DNA of 42,266 bases from Lachnospiraceae bacterium (GCA_910575555.1 CAJTFX010000037.1:1-42266); one strand, 5' to 3'. Positions 24,335-34,567 are shown, counted from the first letter of the stretch. Notes: generated by a model not told the origin, from the sequence alone. Translations and numbers: made by a program.

Positions 24335-24400
24335 ATTTGTCTCCTCCTAATATAATTGAATCTGCGTATCTATAAAAATTTTGTTTTCATGAAATAGCCA

Positions 24401-24422
24401 GAGGCGCCGAAACTGGCGCCTC
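24401..24422. other. Perfect intergenic hairpin
   Basis: GAGGCGCC and GGCGCCTC pair fully around a six-base loop. No T-run follows on either strand, so it may be a weak terminator or RNA stability element between the genes at 24463 and 24334. Confidence 0.4.
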
Positions 24423-24462
24423 ATTGCTTGTGTCATACTGACCTGATTGTTTTTATAGTGAC

Positions 24463-24780
24463 TTAACCATTCTCCTGCAGGCATCGGATGATCTCTGCAA
24501 TAGAACCAAAAAACGCAGGAGTATGGAACTTTACGGTACTCCCGGTATTCCTTTCTTCCTGAAGCATAAACTCCCCGGCATGGTCCGGTATTTCCCTGAC
24601 CAGCAGCATCTCCCGCTTGTATTCCTCCAGATAAAGGATTTCGCCATGTGGATATCTGTCTGCATGGCATTTTTCTAATACATGCGTCACTTCCATGGGA
24701 ATAGCCCTGATGACTGCTCCACGGGTAATCATAATTTTTTCTAACTGCTCAATGGTAAAGGTATTTATCTTTTTGTCCAT
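24463..24780 (-). CDS. Unrecognised small protein
   Basis: The 105-residue protein begins MDKKINTFTIEQLEKIMITR and contains EILYLEEYKREMLLVREIPD and KFHTPAFFGSIAEIIRCLQE. It looks like a small alpha/beta protein with no clear motif. It is in the long minus-strand series; the ATG at 24780 lies 15 bases after the preceding stop. Confidence 0.55.
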   Translation of the reverse strand: MDKKINTFTIEQLEKIMITRGAVIRAIPMEVTHVLEKCHADRYPHGEILYLEEYKREMLLVREIPDHAGEFMLQEERNTGSTVKFHTPAFFGSIAEIIRCLQENG

Positions 24781-24795
24781 GTGCCACTCCTGTAC

Positions 24796-25182
24796 TTACG
24801 ACCAGCAAAGGATTTTCCCCTGTAGCTGTTCCACTAATTTCATGGCGTTATCCAGGCTTTTGCTATTGCCATTTTCACGCCAGTCACGTATAAGCTGCTC
24901 CAACTCGCCACTGTAACATGGGACACAGAAATCACAACTAAAATTCGTAATTTCCTGCCCTTCATATAAAGCCAGCGGCGCTGCATCCGAAAATGATCCT
25001 AAATATACCCCGCCATAAACAGCGTGCATCGCCAGTATTACCTGACGGTTGGAATCATTCAGCTCTTTTGTCCCCTCTATCGGACGATAATTACCATAGC
25101 CAGCCGTAAAATATTCAAACAGCGCTAGATTTAACCGGGCTTGTGCCTGTAATATCTCCATGTTTAGCTGCGTAATCCTCAT
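24796..25182 (-). CDS. Unrecognised small protein
   Basis: The 128-residue protein begins MRITQLNMEILQAQARLNLA and contains a CDFCVPCYSGELEQLIRDW segment whose CxxCxxC could bind metal, though the rest is helical. Its ATG overlaps the stop of the YkgJ gene by four bases (ATGA), showing coupling with that gene. The function is unknown. Confidence 0.6.
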   Translation of the reverse strand: MRITQLNMEILQAQARLNLALFEYFTAGYGNYRPIEGTKELNDSNRQVILAMHAVYGGVYLGSFSDAAPLALYEGQEITNFSCDFCVPCYSGELEQLIRDWRENGNSKSLDNAMKLVEQLQGKILCWS

Positions 25183-25862
25183 TCTTTATCCCCTTTCTGC
25201 GTCTGATTCCTTAAAGCTTCTAAAAGCTTCTGGTTGTTTTCTGTGAATTGTTCCGTAAAAGGCTTGTCCAGGTCAAACTCTGAATATTTATAGCGAAGGA
25301 ACTGAAGGAGCGCCCCTTTTTTCTGTTTAAGGGACAGCTTTTCCAAATGCCTTGCAATCTCCTGCGCTGATCCAATATCCGTCTTCCAGAAGTCATAATC
25401 CTGTCGCGAGCATCGCTTTTGAACCCACTTTTTGACTGACTGCTGCGGCCCGTTAAAATGATGCGGCTGCTCCATACTGAGATACGCCTCATAGCCTCCA
25501 CGTTCAGCCGGCCCCACCGAAACCGGATATGTACGGCACGCCTTTGGCTTGGCTGCATGTATGGTGCATTTATTATCCCTAAGGAAAATGCACGCATCGT
25601 CTGTACCCACCGTACCCAGCATGAAAACCATATATCCAGACTCATGCAGCAAAACCGGTACGGCATACTTTGCCAGGACGTCGTCCATACATTGGATAGC
25701 TTCCCCTCTGTCCCGCAAATATTTTGCAAGACGGAACGCATCCAGGCTTTCCAGAGGGACGCTTTCTTTTACATGGCGGCAGCACGCACCGCACTGCTGG
25801 CAGTGAAAAGGGAAATGCTCTTTTGGCTCCACGGGAACCATCTTCGTCATAAATTCCTTCAT
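25179..25862 (-). CDS. YkgJ-family cysteine cluster protein, second copy
   Basis: The 227-residue protein has FHCQQCGACCRHVKESV near the N-terminus and CIFLRDNKCTIHAAKPKACRTYP further on, the same CxxCxxCC / C-x-H-x-C layout as the gene at 23603-24334. Beyond these motifs the two differ widely, so they are separate family members rather than a recent duplication. The function is unknown. It is coupled to both neighbours by four-base overlaps. Confidence 0.8.
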   Translation of the reverse strand: MKEFMTKMVPVEPKEHFPFHCQQCGACCRHVKESVPLESLDAFRLAKYLRDRGEAIQCMDDVLAKYAVPVLLHESGYMVFMLGTVGTDDACIFLRDNKCTIHAAKPKACRTYPVSVGPAERGGYEAYLSMEQPHHFNGPQQSVKKWVQKRCSRQDYDFWKTDIGSAQEIARHLEKLSLKQKKGALLQFLRYKYSEFDLDKPFTEQFTENNQKLLEALRNQTQKGDKE

Positions 25863-26269
25863 GATACTCCTTTCTGAGCTTCTGACATGAAATCCAAATC
25901 AGAAATCCAACTAAGCCTTTCTCCAAGTCTCCGGAATGAATTGTGTGGATATTGATCTATGACCCCTCTATACTCGGAAAAAATATATTTTAACGATTCT
26001 TCAAGAATCTCATGTGCTGAATTTGCCGGCACATTCGTACAATATGATGCGTCTTCAACCTCTTTCCAGCCATCATCAGATCCATGTTCTGTTTCCTTTT
26101 CCCCCAGAACATATACATCAAACCGCAACAGGTTTATGTCTTGAGGGTCATCCGGGTCATAATCCCCGCAAAGGCCTTCTCCTGCGTTGTACCAGTCTAC
26201 CCGCATCATATTGTCCCTGATCGAGAGCGGCGTATCACTGTCAAAATCCCAAATCATTGTAATTGCCAT
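25859..26269 (-). CDS. Unrecognised acidic protein
   Basis: The 136-residue protein starts MAITMIWDFDSDTPLSIRDN and has LRFDVYVLGEKETEHGSDDG and DASYCTNVPANSAHEILEES, ending in SWISDLDFMSEAQKGVS. It is acidic and soluble; no family was recognised. GGGAGG 12 bases after the previous gene's TAG provides the ribosome site, and the two are in the same frame. Confidence 0.6.
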   Translation of the reverse strand: MAITMIWDFDSDTPLSIRDNMMRVDWYNAGEGLCGDYDPDDPQDINLLRFDVYVLGEKETEHGSDDGWKEVEDASYCTNVPANSAHEILEESLKYIFSEYRGVIDQYPHNSFRRLGERLSWISDLDFMSEAQKGVS

Positions 26270-26281
26270 TATTACGCCTCC

Positions 26282-26497
26282 CTAATTCCATGTGTCACGG
26301 CACGGTACAAACGTAAACTGGATATCCTCTGAAACCGGCATATCTGGCTCGCCGTCAAACTCATTGTTGTATTTTGTGCAGATATGCGGTTTCCGGTCTT
26401 TACGCGGATCAACATCCACATACAAGTTTCCTCCTGCCTCATATACCGGACGGCTCCAGCTGTCGCGCCCCCTATAATTTAATGTCAATTTTTCCAT
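26282..26497 (-). CDS. Small unrecognised protein
   Basis: The 71-residue protein begins MEKLTLNYRGRDSWSRPVYE and contains AGGNLYVDVDPRKDRKPHIC and IQFTFVPCRDTWN. It resembles small single-domain beta proteins common in Clostridia elements; I cannot name it. AAAGGA precedes ATG 26497. Confidence 0.55.
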   Translation of the reverse strand: MEKLTLNYRGRDSWSRPVYEAGGNLYVDVDPRKDRKPHICTKYNNEFDGEPDMPVSEDIQFTFVPCRDTWN

Positions 26498-26544
26498 CTT
26501 CAAATCCTTTCTGTGCCATGGCGGCACCTATACCCATTTTTTCC

Positions 26545-26874
26545 TTACATCCTTCTTGTACGGCTCTTATCAAACTCAATCCTGGCAAACCCTGCCGGTT
26601 CGCAGAAAAAGAAGTCACTGTTTCCCAGTGGGCCAAAAACTTCCACAACATCGGATACAGAAAGAGACCGTCCGCAGTATCCTTTCGGATGCGCCATATT
26701 GAAAATACAGAAAATATCTTCCAGCGTTTTGGCATCCACTTCACCATGATATACAGCTTCATATGCCTCCGCCGGAACCCGGCTGCCGCTGGCCGCTTTT
26801 ATGGACTGCAAATCCCGGAAAAGCAACCGGGCATTCTTCTCCTCCAACGCAATCTGGTACAAAACCACTCTCAC
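26545..26874 (-). CDS. YodL-like domain protein
   Basis: The 109-residue protein starts RVVLYQIALEEKNARLLFRD and has YEAVYHGEVDAKTLEDIFCI, then FNMAHPKGYCGRSLSVSDVV, the pattern of the YodL-type domain found in proteins of conjugative elements (often as part of larger antirestriction-type proteins). The usual C-terminal extension is absent. Its role is unknown. It overlaps the preceding gene by four bases. Confidence 0.65.
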   Translation of the reverse strand: MRVVLYQIALEEKNARLLFRDLQSIKAASGSRVPAEAYEAVYHGEVDAKTLEDIFCIFNMAHPKGYCGRSLSVSDVVEVFGPLGNSDFFFCEPAGFARIEFDKSRTRRM

Positions 26875-27299
26875 AGGGAATCACCGCCTTCCCGGCACAG
26901 CCCCTCCGTTGTCAGCAGCTGCAGACGGTAAACCGGCATACAGCGTGCGTCCTCCGGAAAGACATTGTATTTATCGGGAATGATCACACGCAGCACGGTC
27001 CTTCCGGTTTCCTCATACTCATTCAGCCGGATATTGCAATCCTCATAAATGCCGGAGACCAAGTCACCGTCATGGAACCGTTCGCCGGCTTGGACACGAA
27101 GCCCTAATGTATTGAGAATCCGGCCGATTTCTTCTGGCGGCAGGAAAAGCACCATCTGGAAATCCATATGGTGATACTTTTCCATGCCATGCGTATGGGC
27201 ATTGCAGGCATACTGCAGAAATCCCGTTTCCACCTTTTTGCACTCATCACACACCACGCCATTGGCGCAGCAATGAATGATCCAATCAATTTTTGCCAT
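26871..27299 (-). CDS. DUF4262-like protein
   Basis: The 142-residue protein has CNAHTHGMEKYHHMDFQMVL and FLPPEEIGRILNTLGLRVQA, then RVIIPDKYNVFPEDARCMPV. The HTHG and D-F-Q motifs recall DUF4262, whose function is not known to me; this attribution is from memory. A CDECKK segment sits near the N-terminus. Confidence 0.6.
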   Translation of the reverse strand: MAKIDWIIHCCANGVVCDECKKVETGFLQYACNAHTHGMEKYHHMDFQMVLFLPPEEIGRILNTLGLRVQAGERFHDGDLVSGIYEDCNIRLNEYEETGRTVLRVIIPDKYNVFPEDARCMPVYRLQLLTTEGLCREGGDSL

Positions 27300-27708
27300 C
27301 TTGAGCCACCTCCTTGTTGTAAAGATAATCCCGCATAGCTTTCATGGCCTGCAGCAGATCGGTATGGAACGTATTCCAGTCATCTATGAAAATCTCCATG
27401 TCCCCATAGTCCTCAAACATTACCGCATCATCTACGCAGAACAGCTCATAGCCTACTTTATCCGCATCATTATAGGGAAGGCTCAAAATTCCCTCCTTCA
27501 CCAGAACCAAAAAGGTTCCAAGGTGTTTGCCGTCAGAAATCGGATAGCTCCAGCAAAGCTCGTTGCCGTACTTCTCACGATATTCCTCGCAAAAATCCAT
27601 CAATGCAGAATGAGTAGGGCCGTTTTCATTGAAGTATGCCATCAACTCCTGACGGCTCTTCAATTTTCCCATGTCCAGCTCTGCGCCGTTTATTTTAATC
27701 CTCTTCAT
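27286..27708 (-). CDS. Unrecognised protein
   Basis: The 140-residue protein starts MKRIKINGAELDMGKLKSRQ and contains GKHLGTFLVLVKEGILSLPY and DDAVMFEDYGDMEIFIDDWN. It is acidic, with an alpha/beta pattern like an SMI1/KNR4-type immunity protein, but I could not confirm this. ATG 27708 follows AAAGGG; the gene overlaps both neighbours by about 14 bases. Confidence 0.55.
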   Translation of the reverse strand: MKRIKINGAELDMGKLKSRQELMAYFNENGPTHSALMDFCEEYREKYGNELCWSYPISDGKHLGTFLVLVKEGILSLPYNDADKVGYELFCVDDAVMFEDYGDMEIFIDDWNTFHTDLLQAMKAMRDYLYNKEVAQDGKN

Positions 27709-28393
27709 TTGAATCCCTTTCTGCCATATATGGCCTGTAATAAATAGTGTCATCCTTATCAGACTGGTATGCTCCGATGCAAACCTCGTGGCAGGGGCTG
27801 CGTTCCGGATTGTATTCTGCAAAGCAGATTGGCCCGTCAAAATTGTGTAAATCTGTATCCCAGTAGATATTGATAGCCGGGAAGCTGTCGCCCCCATAGA
27901 CAACCGCCCTAAGCCTGGAACCATCCGGCAGGGGCAATACAATCGTAGGAAGCTCTGTTAAGGCAGCTGACTGCTCCTCTGACAGAGAAAACCGTTCCTC
28001 ATACGACTGCGTATACCGTTTCTGCGCCTTGTCCATCTCATCCCTCAATGTGGCAAAAATCTGCTGTACCTGTTCGCCTGTAAAGGCATACACTGCAGGG
28101 TTGGAGCAGTTTCCAAGCAGACGCACCATTTTGATGATTTTGTTCACCCGCGTCTGCACCACACTGCGAAACCGGCTGGCTTTTGATTCCTTTTCACCGT
28201 CATTCGCTTTATTTTTTCCTGGAGGCGAATCCGTAGACAAGGAAAAACCACAATGACAGTATCCGGTCAATTCGGATAAATAATCGCTTATTTCTTCCTC
28301 ATCTGTCAATTCGACCGGAATATCAACCTCTTTCGGCAGTAACTCCAATTCCTCTTCATTATCAACATCCCAAAGAATGTCGGTAGCCTTCAT
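27695..28393 (-). CDS. Unrecognised two-part protein
   Basis: The 232-residue protein has an acidic N-terminal third (TDILWDVDNEEELELLPKEV, DEEEISDYLSELTGYCHCGF), a middle helical part (RFRSVVQTRVNKIIKMVRLL, GNCSNPAVYAFTGEQVQQIF) that resembles a short helical module I recall from other Clostridia proteins, and a beta-rich C-terminus (AVVYGGDSFPAINIYWDTDL). The boundaries suggest a fusion of two small modules. The function is unknown. Confidence 0.55.
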   Translation of the reverse strand: MKATDILWDVDNEEELELLPKEVDIPVELTDEEEISDYLSELTGYCHCGFSLSTDSPPGKNKANDGEKESKASRFRSVVQTRVNKIIKMVRLLGNCSNPAVYAFTGEQVQQIFATLRDEMDKAQKRYTQSYEERFSLSEEQSAALTELPTIVLPLPDGSRLRAVVYGGDSFPAINIYWDTDLHNFDGPICFAEYNPERSPCHEVCIGAYQSDKDDTIYYRPYMAERDSNEED

Positions 28394-29136
28394 GCAGGAA
28401 CACCTCCGTTCTGTATACGCGCTATTTCAAACGCACACTTCGAAAAAAATTCCCGATTATTCTCCAGATATTTCTGCGCCGCTTTCTCAGTCTTAAACTT
28501 GCGAATAGACTGAGAGTGCGGGTCTTCATTCTTTGAAAACCAAATTCTCTGACTGCTGCGCTTAACAAAGTATCCTTGTTCAGCACGCAGCACATAGAAT
28601 TCCGGCAATAAGCTAAAAACCGTTGGCTGTCCCTTACGCCGCATGGGCGGATGGGTTACATGACGGTCATCCCAGAAGGACACGGAAATACTGCGGCCTT
28701 CCAGTTCCTTCAGCTTTTCCATCAACTCCTCTGTCGTGTAAACCGAATGCTTCTGCCAATAGGAATCGCTGTAATCAATCACAACCACCGTATTGCCATA
28801 TTCCTTGTACTCCTCCACCGTATAGGCGGATCTCATGCCGGCAAGAATCCAGCGGCCAAACTCACCCTCCTCAAAGGAACGGTTTCGGCTTTTCCTGGTT
28901 CCTCCACGGTTATTCATACTGGCAGCTTCATAGACTTCTGCAATATGCTGCATCTCTTCTGCAGTGAAGATCTGGCTGTCACAGCGGGTGTAATTCAGAA
29001 CAGACCAATGCTTTTCCGGAATCTCCCGTCCACGGCTGTCAAAATCAAAGCAGTTAGACGATCCATGATTGACAACCGGGATATACCTGTCATCCACACG
29101 GATAAATGCTTTATCATAAAAAATCTCACTGCTCAT
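28390..29136 (-). CDS. Unrecognised protein
   Basis: The 248-residue protein begins MSSEIFYDKAFIRVDDRYIP and has NRSFEEGEFGRWILAGMRSA, LKELEGRSISVSFWDDRHVT and a C-terminal RKFKTEKAAQKYLENNREFF helix. No catalytic motif was recognised. It overlaps both neighbours by four bases, so it is part of a tightly coupled operon. Confidence 0.55.
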   Translation of the reverse strand: MSSEIFYDKAFIRVDDRYIPVVNHGSSNCFDFDSRGREIPEKHWSVLNYTRCDSQIFTAEEMQHIAEVYEAASMNNRGGTRKSRNRSFEEGEFGRWILAGMRSAYTVEEYKEYGNTVVVIDYSDSYWQKHSVYTTEELMEKLKELEGRSISVSFWDDRHVTHPPMRRKGQPTVFSLLPEFYVLRAEQGYFVKRSSQRIWFSKNEDPHSQSIRKFKTEKAAQKYLENNREFFSKCAFEIARIQNGGVPA

Positions 29137-29348
29137 ACCGCACTCACCTCCATCCCTGAAGACATATGCAGTAAATACTTTGTATTCCGTGTTTCAAAGC
29201 ACACCTCAGACGGGGACATTTTCTCCATACTCAGTACAGTGCTTGTCCTGCGGATGCCTTCTTCCTCATGGATAAACGCCGATTCACCAACCGTAATCGG
29301 ATAAACCAGGCTTCCGGTAATCTCCAGCATCTTTTTTGTGTTTTCCAT
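29133..29348 (-). CDS. Small unrecognised protein
   Basis: The 71-residue protein starts MENTKKMLEITGSLVYPITV and contains TRNTKYLLHMSSGMEVSAV. It looks like a small beta-strand protein. AAAGGAGGC before ATG 29348 is a strong ribosome site and fixes the start. The function is unknown. Confidence 0.55.
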   Translation of the reverse strand: MENTKKMLEITGSLVYPITVGESAFIHEEEGIRRTSTVLSMEKMSPSEVCFETRNTKYLLHMSSGMEVSAV

Positions 29349-29361
29349 ACCTTTGCCTCCT

Positions 29362-29832
29362 TTATATGAATCTGATTTCCAATGCGACAATTTCGCCATT
29401 CTGCTCCTGGGCATATACAGCATAGCCGCCATCCCCATATCCAGATGAACTGCAAAATCCATCTGCGGTAATCCAGGCGTCGCCATGACGGACTATATCG
29501 CAAAAAGCGCTCCAGGCGTTATCATCGTAGTCGGGTTTGTTGTGGAAGAATCCGGCCAGGCCGGCATCAACGCCAATGCTGCCGATTTCTTTCATTGTCT
29601 TCTGGTTTGGTATCCTGCCGTCAAGATAAATACCGATAATGCCAACCACTTTGTATGCGTATGGCTCGCCATTGCAATCCCCTTTCGCCGTGTGATACCA
29701 AACTATGCAGGTATATTCGCCTTCTTTGATTTTCATATCATTCATCCGGCACCATACATCCCTGCTATAGCAAGGATCTGTAATATCCACACTGCCATGA
29801 AAATTTTTGACGCCTATTTTCTTACGTCGCAT
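29362..29832 (-). CDS. DUF4241-like protein
   Basis: The 156-residue protein contains GSVDITDPCYSRDVWCRMND, an IVWYHTAKGDCNGEPYAYKV strand set, and IGSIGVDAGLAGFFHNKPDY followed by AVYAQEQNGEIVALEIRFI. These strands recall DUF4241, a protein of unknown role found in phage and element contexts; the assignment is tentative. AAGGAG precedes ATG 29832. Confidence 0.55.
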   Translation of the reverse strand: MRRKKIGVKNFHGSVDITDPCYSRDVWCRMNDMKIKEGEYTCIVWYHTAKGDCNGEPYAYKVVGIIGIYLDGRIPNQKTMKEIGSIGVDAGLAGFFHNKPDYDDNAWSAFCDIVRHGDAWITADGFCSSSGYGDGGYAVYAQEQNGEIVALEIRFI

Positions 29833-30070
29833 CCCCTTCTCCTTTCTGCCCATCAGTGGGTACCCGGAACATGCTTCCCGCTGCATAAAACTCGCAGTTT
29901 GCGCAACTCCAAATATCATCCTCATCCGGATAATGGGTAACTTCCACACACTCATCCATGGATTCCATATAACTGCCATTGCAGTCAATCTTCCAATCCT
30001 GAGTGACATGGGCCGTAACCTCAAAGCATTCTGCGCCACATACCGGGCAGCGATATTTTATGTTTTCCAT
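29822..30070 (-). CDS. Small zinc-ribbon-like protein
   Basis: The 82-residue protein has YRCPVCGAECFEVTAHVTQD and IWSCANCEFYAAGSMFRVP, two CxxC pairs spaced like a treble-clef or rubredoxin-type knuckle. It follows the terminator at 30087 with AAGGGA before ATG 30070. No function can be assigned. Confidence 0.6.
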   Translation of the reverse strand: MENIKYRCPVCGAECFEVTAHVTQDWKIDCNGSYMESMDECVEVTHYPDEDDIWSCANCEFYAAGSMFRVPTDGQKGEGDAT

Positions 30071-30086
30071 ATCTTGATCCCTTCCT

Positions 30087-30113
30087 AAAAAAACGGAGCA
30101 GTCTCCTGCTCCG
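30087..30113 (-). terminator. Intrinsic terminator after the ligase gene
   Basis: On the minus strand CGGAGCAG and CTGCTCCG pair perfectly around GAGA (one base offset) and are followed by seven T residues. It splits the long series between the ligase and the 30070 gene. Confidence 0.85.
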
Positions 30114-30130
30114 CCACTGTTATTCCGGCA

Positions 30131-32101
<1,971 letters not shown>

Positions 32102-32115
32102 ACATAAGCTCCTTT

Positions 32116-32787
32116 CTATACCGATTCTTTTGCAAATGGAACCGGGGCATACGGTGTGTACCAACGGGACCACTCTTCCATTGTTAAGGTGTTTCCGTGA
32201 ATGACCACTGCCGGAATCCCATACAGGCTCAATTGGATGTATGCCATCCAAACACATCGAATGTCGATATCCTGTGCTACAAAAAAAGCTTTGTGCCGGT
32301 AATCAAAATTCTGCCGCTACATTGCCCATATAGCGCCGATAATCATCGTGCCAGAACCACAAGTAGGTTCATTGATTGTGACAGGTTCCTCCTTATCAGT
32401 AAATCCGTCTACCGGATTGATGATTTGAGCCATCATCCTGCAGATATTATCAGGAGTAAAAAACTGTCCGTTCCACTCATTATTCAGCCGAAGTTCATGG
32501 TAAATGTCGCCAAGAATATCACAAGGATCGTCCTCATGCTCTTTGGCAGCCAAACAAAGCAGTGCGTACATCCGTGCATATGATGTAAGGCTTTCCGGTA
32601 TTATTTGGGAAGCCATCTCCTGATATCGTTTCTCTCGTTCCGCTGCATTGACAGTATCAATCTGTGCAGCAATGCTTGTTGCGGTGATTTCCAAGAACGT
32701 CGTAAACACCGTATTTAAGCCTTGAGATGATGATAATTTTCTTATTTCTTCCACCAATTCAATTTTTGCTGTTTTTGTTTTTGCCAA
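32116..32787 (-). pseudogene. N-6 DNA methylase (HsdM-like) with one in-frame TAG
   Basis: A TTG start at 32787 (AGGAGG six bases upstream) opens LAKTKTAKIELVEEIRKLSS. The helical HsdM N-terminal-like part leads to NNEWNGQFFTPDNICRMMAQ and motif I NEPTCGSGTMIIGAIWAM. A TAG at 32317-32319 then interrupts, but the same frame goes on with RQNFDYRHKAFFVAQDIDIR and MAYIQLSLYGIPAVVIHGNT before a second TAG at 32116. These downstream residues match how the family normally continues, so the first TAG is a premature stop inside one gene. The NPPF/Y motif IV is not seen; the protein is short and may be inactive even if intact. Confidence 0.8.
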
Positions 32788-32797
32788 AATAAACCTC

Positions 32798-33106
32798 CTA
32801 TGTTTCCGGCCATTCCACTTTTGCTTTGACTTCCCTGCATGCCCCTGACTGGAACACCCAGCGCCACTGGCTGCCGTCTTCGCCAAGCATCCAGATATAG
32901 CTGCCGTCCTGTACATAAGGCGCAATCGACTGAAACAGCTCAAAATCACTGCCGAGCTTCTCACCTGTAAATTCCAGTTCCGAAATGTTCCCATCCGAAT
33001 CCAACTGAAAATCGTATGGCTGCCCTTTTGTCATGGCCAAAATAAGCCCTGTATGCTCTGCCGGCACAAAAAATTTGCTGCCTTTCATTTCCATGCAATA
33101 ACCCAT
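32798..33106 (-). CDS. Small unrecognised protein
   Basis: The 102-residue protein starts MGYCMEMKGSKFFVPAEHTG and contains YDFQLDSDGNISELEFTGEK and a WMLGEDGSQWRWVFQSGACR strand set. It is probably a small beta-rich protein of unknown role. AAAGGAG eight bases upstream fixes ATG 33106. It ends with a TAG that is followed by the ribosome site of the methylase gene in a different frame, so here the TAG is a true stop. Confidence 0.6.
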   Translation of the reverse strand: MGYCMEMKGSKFFVPAEHTGLILAMTKGQPYDFQLDSDGNISELEFTGEKLGSDFELFQSIAPYVQDGSYIWMLGEDGSQWRWVFQSGACREVKAKVEWPET

Positions 33107-33108
33107 TT

Positions 33109-33201
33109 TTAAATCTCCTTTTCTTTTTGAATTTCTTCTGGAGTGCAGATATGGAAGCTGGAGAACCGGCCGCAATGTGGGCATCGTGTCCAACCATCCA
33201 T
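33109..33201 (-). CDS. 30-residue CxxC microprotein, or C-terminal extension of the 33220 gene
   Basis: The frame encodes MDGWTRCPHCGRFSSFHICT and ends EEIQKEKEI; CPHC and a third Cys suggest a zinc knuckle. The only ribosome-like sequence is AAGG eight bases before ATG 33201. The same frame runs without other stops into the gene at 33220-33663 through a single TAG at 33220, with LDKAIY between. It could be a coupled microprotein or the lost tail of that gene. Confidence 0.45.
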   Translation of the reverse strand: MDGWTRCPHCGRFSSFHICTPEEIQKEKEI

Positions 33202-33219
33202 ATAAATTGCCTTATCCAG

Positions 33220-33663
33220 CTATGTTTCTGTAATCTGTCCTGCTTTCTGGCAACAAGAGGCTTTAATCCAGATCAGCCTGGCTGTCTCAAACACTTCTGG
33301 CCGGTACTGGCGATTGAACGTGATATAACCTGCCCATGCCGGATCATCGAATATCCTGGCAGCATGCAGCCGCAATGCATATTCCTCAATCTCGTCATCG
33401 CTGCGAAGCCAGGGACATTCCGCTTTGCTCCATTGCCGAAGCTGCCGCTGGATTTCCTGTTCCCCATGCTGTTCAATCAGGGCGTTTATCAGGGATTTCC
33501 ACTTTGAAATTTCCAGATCGCCCAGATCCGTCATTGCGCCATACCGGTACCGGAATTTCTTGTCACGGCCAGTACCGGAAACATGAATGGAACGGCCAGT
33601 CCCATAATGGACACGCAAATCTGCAAAGGTAATATCTTCTCCTCTCTTTCCTGATAATTCCAT
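33220..33663 (-). CDS. Unrecognised protein ending at an in-frame TAG
   Basis: The 147-residue protein begins MELSGKRGEDITFADLRVHY and contains GTGRSIHVSGTGRDKKFRYR, LEISKWKSLINALIEQHGEQ and AWAGYITFNRQYRPEVFETA. The family was not recognised. The TAG at 33220 is followed in frame by a 36-residue cysteine-bearing stretch ending at TAA 33109, so the natural C-terminus may be longer. Confidence 0.55.
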   Translation of the reverse strand: MELSGKRGEDITFADLRVHYGTGRSIHVSGTGRDKKFRYRYGAMTDLGDLEISKWKSLINALIEQHGEQEIQRQLRQWSKAECPWLRSDDEIEEYALRLHAARIFDDPAWAGYITFNRQYRPEVFETARLIWIKASCCQKAGQITET

Positions 33664-33674
33664 AACTGCTCCTT

Positions 33675-34109
33675 TCAGACCGGCAAAAACTTGCTTTCCT
33701 CCGGGAGCACCTGGTGGAATAGCTCCAGATAGCGTCCGAGGCCTACCGAAGTTAATGGTTCTTTCTTTGATGTTTCACTCCAGCAGATCATCTCCTCTTC
33801 CGGAATACTATACGGTCCCGGAATAAACCTGTTGCCATCGTAATGTGAACAATGAGTCTTAATAATCTGCTCAATGTCCGCTTTCGTTGTAGCCGCCATT
33901 ATGTATCTGCATTTCTTTTCCGCAATTACACATAAGAGGCCGGGCATATAGCCAAGCACCTCATAATGATGTAGATAGTTTTGCACCCGTTTCATTGCCT
34001 CAAAGCGTAACATCCTGATATGGTCAGGAATATCATCTGTTATGACCTCCACAAAATACGGAATCATGACAACTATAAAATCTTTCTTTCCTAATGGCTT
34101 TTCGTTCAT
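33675..34109 (-). CDS. Unrecognised protein
   Basis: The 144-residue protein starts MNEKPLGKKDFIVVMIPYFV and contains RYIMAATTKADIEQIIKTHC and FIPGPYSIPEEEMICWSETS. It is a soluble alpha/beta protein with no clear motif. The ATG overlaps the stop of the 34106 gene by four bases and has GGGGAGGTG upstream. Confidence 0.6.
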   Translation of the reverse strand: MNEKPLGKKDFIVVMIPYFVEVITDDIPDHIRMLRFEAMKRVQNYLHHYEVLGYMPGLLCVIAEKKCRYIMAATTKADIEQIIKTHCSHYDGNRFIPGPYSIPEEEMICWSETSKKEPLTSVGLGRYLELFHQVLPEESKFLPV

Positions 34110-34462
34110 GACACCGCACACCTCCCCATATTTGTGATATAAGGAAGGAAGCGCTCTAATTCATACTGCTCCCCGGCATCTTCAAAAATCATCTCTGCTA
34201 TGACAATATCTGAATAACTTCCGAATTCAGAATAGATGCCAATCCCGTCAATCTGCATCCCGCGAAGGCTACCTAACTTTCCGTTGGCATATTCCTCATC
34301 GAAATAAACGCCTTTGCAACGAGCCTGGAAACCGCTGTCCGACCTCTCGATTTCACTCTCGTCCCAGTTCAGGGATACGGTTTCGCTTGTAACCAATCTG
34401 ACCTCGATATAGTCAATCACAAGGTCTTCCAAATCAGTACTGACTGTTAAATAAAGAGTCAT
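34106..34462 (-). CDS. Unrecognised protein, first gene of the operon
   Basis: The 118-residue protein starts MTLYLTVSTDLEDLVIDYIE and has IERSDSGFQARCKGVYFDEE and SYSDIVIAEMIFEDAGEQYE. It is acidic and beta-rich, with no recognised family. It follows a long leader with two terminators and heads the series that runs down to 22936. AAAGGAAATGACGG precedes the ATG. Confidence 0.6.
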   Translation of the reverse strand: MTLYLTVSTDLEDLVIDYIEVRLVTSETVSLNWDESEIERSDSGFQARCKGVYFDEEYANGKLGSLRGMQIDGIGIYSEFGSYSDIVIAEMIFEDAGEQYELERFLPYITNMGRCAVS

Positions 34463-34567
34463 CCGTCATTTCCTTTCTGCATATCTGCGTAAAATATTTA
34501 TCTATACGGGTAAGCCATGTGCTCCCGGAATAAAAAGTAAAGGAACCTTCTGGCTCCAGATCTATAT

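Noticed and set aside
26472-26537. 21-codon frame starting MGIGAAMAQKGFEDGKIDIK
   Set aside because: It has a fair AAGGA site but overlaps the start of the gene at 26282-26497 in another frame and is too short to support as a gene.
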